Below are positions 10,037-20,309 of a stretch of 64,000 nt of DNA, one piece after another. Origin of the DNA: Brienomyrus brachyistius (taxonomy: Eukaryota > Chordata > Actinopteri > Osteoglossiformes > Mormyridae); the NCBI RefSeq assembly GCF_023856365.1, contig NC_064539.1, forward strand, positions 30,616,118 to 30,680,117, written 5' to 3'. The notes under the pieces are model-generated. The model saw nothing but the letters and a program-made list of their open reading frames with translations. It was not told the origin of the DNA and did not search any database. Each line of letters opens with the position of its first letter. Positions within the stretch are counted from its first letter, which is position 1. The translations under genes and the position numbers were made by a program.

Positions 10037-13000
10037 ATGCTGAGAGTGACCGTGATTCTCCTCGTCCTCGCTGCCCTCAGCGCGGGCATCAGCGGTATGT
10101 CAGCACAGCCGGACCTCTCACTTATTTCATTATGGTCTATCTTTGCACTGCATTAGTATTCAATAGGGTCGTCTTGGGACCATAACACTAAGATGTAGAC
10201 TGTTCAGTCAGTTGAAAATGGTGGGTCTAACTAGATAAAACACATGTTGTCTGGCTGCAGGTCACAGTGCCTCACTTTGTGCTTCTGCTTTTGTTACGCC
10301 ACATGAACCACAATGACAGCGTACTGGTCTTTACCCCCTTAATACCCAGGGAGTTGCTTAAAATGTACCGTCAAATGTACAAATACTATCTTTTTCCAAC
10401 ATTTTCCAAGACTCGTATTTTGCAGCCGAACACAAACGCGGCTTGCATGGTCATACATGTTGGGTTGCGTAGCTCGTTCCACATTTGTTCCTCTCAGCAG
10501 GTTTGCCTGTTAAGGGACCAGCGTTGTGCCACTTTGGGCCAAAAACTGTACCTCTGTCGTTATTCACACCTTCAGCAGTTCGCTGGTTGCAAATGTGAAT
10601 CTCTCTCTGGCGACTCTTATACCAGTTCATGACTCATGGTGCTAATCCTCCTGCCATCGGCGAAGAAGCAAAGTCAACATCTGTGAAGGGGCAGTTTGCG
10701 TACCATTATAACGCAGGATCATCTTGCTTTTCTTCTGAATTAATGCCCATCGTTTCCCTGTGCAGCTCAAACCAGCGACGCGGCAAGTGATTCTGGTGAG
10801 TTCAATCATATTATCAATGTATATTGATAATGACAAGATGAGCGAAATTTCATACAATCGCACATATTCTTAACCCAAATATACAATGAAATGCACGTGT
10901 TACCTTATCCAGTGCTGGAGAAAGTATAATTTACTTGAGTACAAACAGGCATAAATGTGTCCCATGGGTCTTTCTACTTAAGGAAAAAGTATACATATGA
11001 TGTATTAAACTAAAAGTAAATTAACTTGAAATTCAAAAATGCAAAAGTCCAGACATGGCAGTTCTGTATTTTCCAATCTAAACATGCAAAACATGTAATG
11101 CTAGTTTATTATAAAGGCTCCAAAAATATATTCCCTCGTGTTAACTGACAGTAGGTTTATGTGATTAACCGCCAACGATGATTGATGCTGAGAAGCACAT
11201 CCAAGCTGAGCATGTGCTCTCAGCCACAGAAATTAGCAATAGCATCAGAGGATCACGTCCTGCAGTTTCCAGAGACACTTCCCAGGATGGATCAGTAAGT
11301 GTTGGTTGTATGTAGTACGAACTGTATAGCAATGAATGAATGAACACCCAGGGATCTTCAAAGAGCTGACAGGAATCGAAACCTCTGATGCCTGCAGCCA
11401 GCTTCAAGTAACAGCGCTTTACTTTGATGAGACAAACTCAGAAATCTTGGCATCATCTGTCCAATCACTACCTTTCTCTGTCGTCATTCTAATAAAATCA
11501 AACACAATGTGGTTGTATAATGTAACACAACACTAAGTAGAAATGAGTAGAGTAGATAGAATAACTATTTGCTGTAAGATGTAGCAGAGTAAAAGTGAAA
11601 AGGATCCATGGTTAAATCTACTTAAGTACCAATATTTGTAATATGCTCTTAAATACAGAATCAAAGTAAATGCACTTCATTACTTTCCACCGTTGAATTT
11701 ATCATTATCTCCTCGTGAAAAGAGTTTACTATTTGCTGCTGTGGTTGAAATTTAATATTAACCTGAATTGGGAGAATGGTAGTGTATCTGTAATTCATGA
11801 TCAGTCTAAATCAGTTCTGTTCTGGTGTCTCATGATGATTCTTTAGCAGACCCGACATCATCTGTTCCCGATGCCACGTTCCCAGATGAACCAGGTGAGC
11901 AGATAAGGTTGACAATAATTTCGGCTTAACACAGAACTAGTTATGATGGTATGGACCACGGGTGTCAAACTCCAGTCCTGGGGCGCGGAGCCCTGCACAT
12001 ATTTGGGTTTCCCCTCATTTATAACACCTGATTTAACTCCTTGTTCTAATTACCACACAGTTCCTGAGCTGAATCATTTGTGGTAGAACAGAGAAAGAAC
12101 TAAGCTACACAGGACTCCGGCCCCCCAGGACTGGAGTTTGACACCCCTGGTATAGACAAAAAACTTGTATTTCATTTATAATAGCAACCCAGTTAGTTTA
12201 CAGGACAAGCAATAAATTAGTTGGACGCAACATTTGTTTTACAGCATCATCACATCAATGCCACCAGGTTACATAGGAAAAGTAAAAAAAATAATTGAAT
12301 TCGTTAAACCTTTGAATGGACCATAAGGTTTCAGGGTTGCGGTGTGTGGTTGTGGAAAATGGACTGGACTGGTCTGAGTTTGGGGCCCAATTTGATGTGC
12401 TTTCTTGTGGCACAAAATGATATGTACAATGATGCAATTTAGAGCGACACTCAGACATTTAAATTCCTGACCCACAGAGTCACACACCAGACCAGCTACA
12501 GTGACATTCACACACTTACCTTCCTGACCCACAGAGTCACACACCATTCCAGCTACAGTGACATTCACACACTTACATTCCTGACCCACAGAGTCACACA
12601 CCAGGACAGCTACAGGGACAGTCACACACTTACCTTCATGCAGCAGTGTGCCTAATTTTTTTGTTATTGATGTTGTCAAATTAATACCCATTGTTTCCCT
12701 TTACAGCTGAAAGCAGTGATGAGTCAAGTGATTCTGGTGAGTTCAATGATATTCCATCCATCCATCCATTTTCCAAACCGCTTATCCTACTGGGTCGCTT
12801 CAATGATATTAAATACTGATAATAACAAGATCAGCCCCAGCAAACTTTCACACAATCGCAGAGATTTTTAACCCAACTATACAATAACATGTGTTTGTTA
12901 ACTTATCCAGTGGTGGAGGAAGTTCTCAAGGAATTTAGTTAAGTAAAAGTAAAAACACAAAAAATGTACTCTAGTAAAAGTTGAAGTACCCCAATGGTCT

Positions 13001-16000
13001 TTCTACTTAAGTTAATAAGTATGTCCTTGGAAATATATTCAAAATATTAAAGTAAAAGTACTTGTTCTTGTAATCTCTAATGCAACTGTACAGCATGGCA
13101 TTTAGTACATCTCATATACATATATTTTATTCAATACAAAAGTTCGGGCATGGGAGTGCTGTATTTTCCAGTCTAAATATGTAAAATATGAAATGCTAGT
13201 TTATTAAAGGAGCCTCAGGAATCTCATGTTCCATTGTGTTAACTGAAATTAGGTTTACATAGTTATCCGGCTACAATGATTGATACTGTTAAGCACAACT
13301 AAGCTGAGTATATGTTGTCAACCACACAAATTGACAAGAGTTCTAGCGTTGACATGTGTCCAAAGCTGTAAGATATGACAATATATTGTGTGACGATAGC
13401 AAAATGTCTGTCATTTCATACAATATCTATCATATATTTTGTTGTGTTGCAAATTATCACCTTATACGTGGCACAGATACAAGCAGAAAAATAGGTATCA
13501 CACATGCATACATTGCACGACATTTCACAGCGCTCTCTGATTATCATCACTCCAACAATTCACGGCTTTCAATTAACCTTCTTATGCTTTATACATTAAG
13601 ATTTTATAATTTCTTACGTACTTCATTGTAAATTTGCACAAAAGTCGTAAATGAATGAAAAAAAATGAGCAAATACCTTTTATTTATTGAGTAAATTATT
13701 TGAAATGTACAGTAATAAGAAATAGATCTTTCCGTGTGGTCGGCTTATATCAACCATTTATTCATTGAATTTACAGAAAATGTGCTAGCTATGATATTTA
13801 TCGTTATCAGGATATGAGATTTTGGTCATATCGCAAAGCCCTTTGTCTGTGATTAAATAAAACTCACCAGTTAATTACCACAGGATGCAAATTTAATCAG
13901 TTTTGGCATGACACCATCAACATGCTATTCACAAATCACCAATAAGTTAGCCTGATCACAAACATCTAAGGATCACGTCCTGCAATTTCCAGAGACACTG
14001 TCCCAGATTAATCAAAAAGTCTTCTATGTAGTACAAACTGTATAGCAATGAATCTCTGCAAATGCAAAAATAACAAATGACACGCAGAGGTCTTCGAAGA
14101 GCTGACAGGAATCGAAACTGCTGACAACTGCATTCAGCTTCAAGTAATGGGGCTTTACTTTGAAGAGACAAGCTCCGAAATTTTGCCATCATCAGTCCCA
14201 TCACAACCTTTTCCTGTCATCATCCAACTAAAAAAAAAACATAATATGTTTGTAAAATATAACAAAACACTTATAAACCAATATAACAAGTAGAAATATG
14301 TACTAGAGTAGACAGTATACAGTACATATTCGGTGTAAGACGTAGTACAGATAAAGTCAGAATTGTCGCTTACAGTCACACGCTTACATTCTTGATGTGA
14401 CCCACAGAGTCACACACCAGGCCAGCTATAGTGACAGTCACACACTTACATTCCTGACCCACAGAGTCACACACCAGGCCAGCTACAGGGACAGTCACAC
14501 ACTTACATTCCTGACCCACAGAGTCACACACCAGGCCAGCTACAGGGACAGTCACACACTTATATTCCTGACCCACAGAGTCACACACCAGGCCAGCTAC
14601 AGTGACAGTCACACACTTACATTCCTGACCCACAGAGTCACACACCAGGACAGCTACAGTGACAGTCACACACTTACATTCCTGACCCACAGAGTCACAC
14701 ACCATTCCAGCTACAGTGACAGTCACACGCTTACATTCCTGACCCACAGAGTCACACACCAGGCCAGCTACAGTGACAGTCACACACTTACATTCCTGAC
14801 CCACAGAGTCACACACCAGGCCAGCTACAGTGACAGTCACACACTTACATTCCTGACCCACAGAGTCACACACCAGGCCAGCTACAGTGACAGTCACACA
14901 CTTACATTCCTGACCCATAGAGTCACACACCAGGCCAGCTACAGTGACAGTCACACACTTACATTCCTGACCCACAGAGTCACACACCATTCCAGCTACA
15001 GTGACGGTCACACACTTACCTTCCTGCAGCAGTGTGTCTCATTCTGTTGTTATTGCTGTTGTCAAATTAATACCCATTGTTCCCTGTACAGCTGTGAGCA
15101 GCGATGAGTCAAGTGATTCTGGTGAGTTCAATGATATTAAATACTGATAATAACAAGAAACTTTCACACCATCGCTGAGATTCTTAAACTGTATATACAC
15201 ACGTTTGTTATCCAGTGGTGGAGGAAATACCCAAGTAATTTAGTTTAGTAAAAGTAAAAACTGGGAAAATGTACTCTAGTATAAGTTGAAGTAGCCCAAT
15301 GGTCTATCTACTTAAGTAAGTACTTGCTTGGAAGAATAAAGTGTTAAAGTAAAAGTACTTGAACTTGTAGTCCCTGATGCAACTGTATACCATAGCATTA
15401 AGAGCGTCTAATGTACATATCTTTTGTTGAATACATAAGTTCAGGCATGGGAGTGCTGTATTCTCTAGTCTAAACCTGCAAAACATGCAATGCTATTATA
15501 AAATGCAATTTTATTATTTTATAATATAAAATGCTATTTTATTATAAGAGCTTCAGAAATGTCATATTCCATCATGTTAACTGAAAGCAGGTTTACATAA
15601 TTAACCAGCTACAATGATGTCTGCTGAAAAGCGCATCCAAGCTGAGCATGTGCTCTCAGCCACACAAATTAGCAATAGTCCTAACACTGACATATGGGTC
15701 AGGCTCTGCAATATGAGGATATATATCATGTGATTACAGAAAAAAGTTCTGTTGTTTACTTTGTTGAGTCACAAATCAGACTCTTATACACAGCACAGAT
15801 GCAAGCTGATAATTTGAGTGAAGGCCCCAATTGTCACTGTCCAATCACACATGATTCCAGCTACAGGGAAAGTCAGACACTTACCTTCCTGCAGCAGTGT
15901 GTCTCATTTAGTTGTTATTGCTGTTGTCAAATTAATACCAATTGTTTCCCTGTACAGCTGGGAGCAGCAATGAGTCAAGTGATTCTGGTGAGTTCAATGA

Positions 16001-19000
16001 TATTCCATCCATCCATCCATCCATTTTCCAAACCGCTTATCCTATTGGGTCGCTTCAATGATATTAAATACTGATAAGAACAAGATCAGCCCCAGCAAAC
16101 TTTCACACAATCGCAGAGATTCTTAAAGCATGTATACAGTACCATGTGCTTGTTATCCGGGGGTCGAGGAAGTACCCAAGCAATTTAGTTAAGTAAAAGT
16201 AAAAACTGGGAAAATGTACTCTAGTATAAGTTGAAGTAGCCTAGTAAGTACTTGCTTGGAAGTATATTTAAAGTTAAGAGCTTCAGAAATGTCATATTCC
16301 ATCATGTTAACTGAAAGCAGGTTTACATAATTAACCAGCTACAATGATGTCTGCTGAAAAGTGCATCCAAACTGAGCATGTGCTCTCAGCCACACAAATT
16401 AGCAATAGTCCTAACACTGACATATGAGTCAGGCTCTGCAATATGAGGATATATATCATGTGATTACAGAAAAAAGTCGATTATTTCAAGCGATATCTAT
16501 TCAAACAATATCTATTGTTTACTTTAAGTCACAAATCAGACTCTTATACACAGCACAGATGCAAGCTGATAATTTGAGTGAAGGCCCCAATTGTCACTGT
16601 CCAATCACACATGATTCCAGCTACAGGGAAAGTCAGACACTTACCTTCCTGCAGCAGTGTGTCTCATTTAGTTGTTATTGCTGTTGTCAAATTAATACCC
16701 ATTGTTTCCCTATACAGCTGGGAGCAGCAATGAGTCAAGTGATTCTGGTGAGTTCAATGATATTAAATACTGATAATAACAAAAAACTTTCACACCATCG
16801 CTGAGATTCTTAAACCGCAGACGACTGAAACCAGCTTCAAGTGACAGCGCTTTACTTTGATGAGACAAACTCAGAAATCTTGGCATCATCTGTCCAATCA
16901 CTACCTTTCTCTGTCATCATTCTAATAAAATCAAACACAATGTGGTTGTATAATGTAACACAACACTAAGTAGAAATGAGTAGAGTAGATAGAATAACTA
17001 TTTGCTGTAAGATGTAGCAGAGTAAAAGTGAAAAGGATCCATGGTTAAATCTACTTAAGTACCAATATTTGTAATATGCTCTTAAATACAGAATCAAAGT
17101 AAATGCACTTCATTACTTTCCACCGTTGAATTTATCATTTTCTCCTCGTGAAAAGAGTTTGCTATTTGCTGCTGTGGTTGAAATTTAATATTAACCTGAA
17201 TTGGGAGAATGGTAGTGTATCTGTAATTCATGATCAGTCTAAATCAGTTCTGTTCTGGTGTCTCATGATGATTCCTTAGCAGACCCGACATCATCTGTTC
17301 CTGATGCCCTGTACCCAGATGAACCAGGTGAGCAGATAAGGTTGACAATAATTTCGGCTTAACACAGAACTAACTACGATGGTATAGACAAAAAAAACAT
17401 ATATTTCGTTTATAACAACAACCCAGTTAGTTTACAGGACAAGCACTCAATTATTAGGACGCAACATTTGTTTTACAGCATGAAGCATACATCAGAGTCA
17501 CCAGGTTACAAAGGAAAAGTTAAAAATAAATATTAAATTCGTTAAACCTTTGAATGGACCATAGGGTTTCAGTGTGTGGTTATGGATTGGACGGGTCTGC
17601 CTTTGGGGTCCAACTTCATATGCTTTCCATCCATCCATCACCCTAACCACTTAATCCCAACTGCGGTTACCGAGCCTAGCCTAGGAACAAGGGGCACAGG
17701 TGGGAACCAACTCTGTGCAGGCGCCAACACACCACAGGGCGCACGCACTCACACAGACACACTTAGATAAACCAATAAACCTATCCTGCACGCTTCTGGA
17801 CCATGGGAGGGAACCACAGCCCCTGCCGAAAACTCCACACAGAAAGCACCCGGGACCAAACCCAGAACCTTCTTGCTATGCGGCAGCAGCGCTAACCAGG
17901 GACGGATTATGGGTTGTGTGGCCCCTGGGCAAAACGTTTGCGAGGGCCCCCCCCACCCCCCCCCAACCACCACCACCACCAGCACCACCACCACAACCAC
18001 CACAATTCAAGGGCCCTTGGCAGCCAAACGCCCTCCCTATAGGGTCAGGGGCCCTTGTAGGCAGAGGATCAAAGAATGTAGGCCCTCTAAAATAGACAAA
18101 CGAAAATACATTGTTGATAAGCGTTGCAAATTGTTTTGGGCTAGGGGCCCCAAGGGCCCCTGGGCAGCGGCCCCGCTGGCCCGGTCCGTAATCCGTCCCT
18201 GGCGCTAACCACTGCACCACCGTGCCACCCTGATGTGCTTTCTGGAGGTGCAAAATGTCAAGTGGTGCAAGTTAGAGCGACACTCAGACACTTACATTCC
18301 TGATCCACCGAGTCACACACCAGGCCAGCTACAGGGACAGTCACACACTTACATGCCTGACCCACCGAGTCACACACCAGGCCAGCTACAGGGACAGTCA
18401 CACACTTACATTCCTGACCCACAGAATCACACACCAGGCCAGCTACAGGGACAGTCACACACTTACATTCCTGACCCACAGAGTCACACAAAGGCCAGCT
18501 ACAGGGAAAGTCACACACTTACATTCCTGACCCACAGAGTCACACAAAGGCCAGCTACAGGGAAAGTCACACACTTACATTCCTGACCCACAGAGTCACA
18601 CAAAGGCCAGCTACAGGGAAAGTCACACACTTACATTCCTGACCCACAGAGTCACACAAAGGCCAGCTACAGGGACAGTCACACATTTACATTCCTGACC
18701 CACAGAGTCACACACCAGGCCAGCTACAGGGACAGTCACACACTTACATTCCTGACCCACAGAGTCACACACCAGGCCAGCTACAGGGACAGTCACACAC
18801 TTACATTCCTGACCCACAGAATCACACACCGGGCCAGCTACAGTGACAGTCACACACCAGGCCAGCTACAGGGACAGTCACACACCAGGCCAGCTACAGG
18901 GACAGTCACACACTTACATTCCTGACCCACAGAGTCACACAAAGGCCAGCTACAGGGAAAGTCACACACTTACATTCCTGACCCACAGAGTCACACACCA

Positions 19001-20158
19001 GGCCAGCTACAGGGACAGTCACTCATTTACCTTCCTGCAGCAGTGTGTCTAATTTTGTTGTTATTGCTGTTGTTAAATTAATACCCATTGTTTCCCTGTA
19101 CAGTTGAATATGGCAATGAGATATTTGATTATGGTGAGTTCAGTGATATTAAATACTGATAATAACAAGAAATTTTCATAGCATCGCTGAGATTCTTAAA
19201 CCATGTATACAGTAACATGTGCTTGTTATCCGGGGGTCGAGGAAGTACCCAAGCAATTTAGTTAAGTAAAAGTAAAAAAGTGAGAAAAGGTACTCTAGTA
19301 TAAGTTGAAGTAGCCCAATGATCTTTCTACTTAAGTAAGTACATGCTTGGAAGGATATTTAAAGTGTTAAAGTACTTGTATTTGTAGAACTGTAGTGTGC
19401 ATTACAAATGGTTTCTATTGCTTAATTGGCTTCATTTCTTAATGCTTAATTATTACACTGCCAGTTAAAGGGTTTTACTTAGTCTTTCATAGGGCTGCTT
19501 TGCTGTTAGCATGTGTTGTTCAATTGTTGGTCATTGTTTTTCCTCTCTATAGCTGATTCTTCGGGGGATTATGGTGAAGGTGAGTGTGATCAGAACCACA
19601 ACATCTCTATAAGTATCTATGTGAACGGTCCCTTTCCTGGATAGAGCAGCAATATTACATATTAAATAACACTAAGATTTATGTATTTTATGATTTTATG
19701 TAATATAAATCATACTCAGTATTGTTCATATATTATTCACTTATGCATCATCCAAAATATTGTCTATTGTTCTCAGCCAACTTGCGAATAACCGAAACTA
19801 TGAATGTAAAATTCGCAAATCGGGATGGGTGACTGTATTAGACTAATAGTGACTGATAATAAAGAGAGTAACTTCCTTTTTAAAAGATCTGTCATCTCTT
19901 TTATTGAAATGACTTGCATTCGGCACAATATGTTTATTTGCTGTCTGGATGTGGGCTTTCTGCATTGAGAGCTTTCTGCATTGTGAGCTTTCTGCATTGA
20001 GAGCTTTCTGCATTGAGAGCTTTCTGCATTGTGAGCATTCGGTGCCCGATTGTTCGGTCTGATGTGTTGGTGTTTCTTTAGTCCAGATGTCACCTGAAGT
20101 ATACGGCCACCTTACGTTATGTAACATATTTCCTGTTTTGTTTTTTTTTCTAGCTTAA
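10037..20158 (+). CDS. Secreted acidic microexon protein, gene 1 of 3 (about 121 aa, 11 coding exons)
   Basis: Predicted exons: 10037-10094, 10766-10795, 11847-11894, 12707-12736, 15092-15121, 15958-15987, 16718-16747, 17280-17327, 19104-19133, 19553-19579, 20154-20158. Every intron is GT/AG and phase 1. Exon 1 encodes a signal peptide, MLRVTVILLVLAALSAGIS. The following exons add AQTSDAASDS; ADPTSSVPDATFPDEP; AESSDESSDS; AVSSDESSDS; AGSSNESSDS twice; ADPTSSVPDALYPDEP; VEYGNEIFDY; ADSSGDYGE; and a final Ala plus stop. The mature part (~102 aa) has about 27 Asp/Glu, 29 Ser, and no Lys, Arg, His or Cys. Ser-x-Glu sites suit secretory-pathway (FAM20C-type) phosphorylation, but that is inference. 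Exons 4-7 are duplicates, as are exons 3 and 8. Exons 3 and 8 have tandem acceptors (TAGCAG) that would add or drop one Ala. No known family is recognised. Confidence 0.72.
10912..11692. mobile_element. hAT-like non-autonomous element in intron 2 of gene 1
   Basis: The left end CAGTGCTGGAGAAAGTATAA with TACTTGAGTAC, and the right end GTAAATGCACTTCATTACTTTCCACC, form an imperfect inverted repeat of the fish CAGTGGTGGAAAGTA type. Related fragments recur in other introns of the same gene (12909, 15214, 16160, 17040-17122, 19235), apparently copied along with the exons. Confidence 0.5.
11957..12149. mobile_element. 193-bp hAT MITE in intron 3, with 8-bp target duplication
   Basis: The termini CACGGGTGTCAAACTCC and GGAGTTTGACACCCCTG are inverted repeats. 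The element is flanked by GTATGGAC and GTATAGAC (8 bp, one mismatch). The homologous intron next to duplicated exon 8 has an uninterrupted GTATAGAC at about 17380, which is an empty site. The terminal sequence is a widespread fish MITE type. Confidence 0.8.
12446..12640 (+). repeat. 57-bp minisatellite, short array (about 3 copies)
   Basis: The unit contains TCACACACTTACATTCCTGA, CCCACAGAGTCACACACC and AGGCCAGCTACAGTG. It lies directly upstream of exon 4 of gene 1. Confidence 0.85.
12765..14375. other. Intron 4 of gene 1, no further exon recognised
   Basis: This long intron has fragments of the same hAT-like element found elsewhere in the gene (12905-13075; 13970-14350) and no acceptor/donor pair with the conserved exon flanks. 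A lost exon copy could once have been present, because the 3' flank repeats the pattern seen at the other exons. Confidence 0.4.
14379..15020 (+). repeat. 57-bp minisatellite, main array (about 11 copies)
   Basis: About eleven near-perfect 57-bp units end roughly 70 bp before exon 5 of gene 1. As 57 is a multiple of three, both strands stay open for more than 200 codons. The variants GGCCAGCTACAG, GGACAGCTACAG and TTCCAGCTACAG distinguish copies. Confidence 0.95.
15570..16760 (+). repeat. Tandem duplication of the exon 6 / exon 7 block
   Basis: The sequence from about 15570 to 15990 (including exon 6) recurs nearly unchanged at about 16290-16750 (including exon 7). The exons themselves are identical in all 30 bases. 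A short insertion (about 16478-16505) marks the second copy, and a CCATCCATCCATCC SINE-tail fragment marks the first at 16005-16045. Confidence 0.85.
17622..18235 (-). mobile_element. tRNA-derived SINE (reverse orientation), split by a nested hAT MITE
   Basis: Read in reverse, this is the SINE also found at 36711-37267. It has a tRNA-like head (reverse of GCACCACCGTGCCACC, CTAACCACTGCACC), a core that includes the reverse of ACCATGG...GGGTTT, and a CCATCCATCCATC tail at 17625-17640. Flanks ATATGCTTTC and ATGTGCTTTC look like a target duplication, and the paralogous intron near 12395 shows the uninterrupted site. It lies in intron 8 of gene 1. Confidence 0.7.
17897..18201. mobile_element. 305-bp hAT MITE nested inside the SINE
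   Basis: The termini CAGGGACGGATTATGG and CCGTAATCCGTCCCTG are a 16-bp inverted repeat with one mismatch. The element is flanked by a perfect 8-bp duplication, GCGCTAAC (17889-17896 and 18202-18209), which is diagnostic of hAT-superfamily transposition. The inside is GC-rich with a CCACCACCA tract and has no transposase. Confidence 0.9.
18270..19035 (+). repeat. 57-bp minisatellite, third array (about 13 copies)
   Basis: This is the same unit as 14379-15020, with subtypes lacking the CACC segment (CACAAAGGCCAGC) and shortened copies around 18845-18890. It ends about 70 bp before exon 9 of gene 1, matching the placement of the other two arrays before exons 4 and 5. Confidence 0.92.
19965..20040 (-). 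repeat. 16-bp minisatellite in intron 10 of gene 1
   Basis: About five copies of GAGCTTTCTGCATTG(A/T) with single-base variants. Confidence 0.85.
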
Positions 20159-20278
20159 GATGACAAGAAAGATGTAGAAAAGCTGCTTCTCCTTGCTGTT
20201 TTGTACCTGTCTTGCACATTAATTTCCATCATAAATTTCACCATACAACCATTTTTTTACTCTTTCCTGTAGTCACGT

Positions 20279-20293
20279 AATAAACTCAATAAA
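20279..20293 (+). terminator. Polyadenylation signals of gene 1
   Basis: Two AATAAA hexamers (20279-20284 and 20288-20293) lie 121 bp after the stop codon, giving a short 3' UTR in the same exon as the stop. Confidence 0.75.
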
Positions 20294-20309
20294 CTAGCAA
20301 TGAGCATTA

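Noticed and set aside
14376..15107. Long open frames on both strands (211 and 236 codons)
   Set aside because: They are produced by the 57-bp minisatellite, whose length is a multiple of three; the region is an intron of gene 1.
12446..19035. Regularly spaced repeats considered as a CRISPR array
   Set aside because: Units are contiguous 57-bp tandem copies without unique spacers, in a eukaryotic intron.
10037..20158. Assignment of gene 1 to the SCPP family or FXYD family
   Set aside because: SCPP genes have phase-0 introns; FXYD proteins need a PFxYD motif and a transmembrane segment, neither of which is present.
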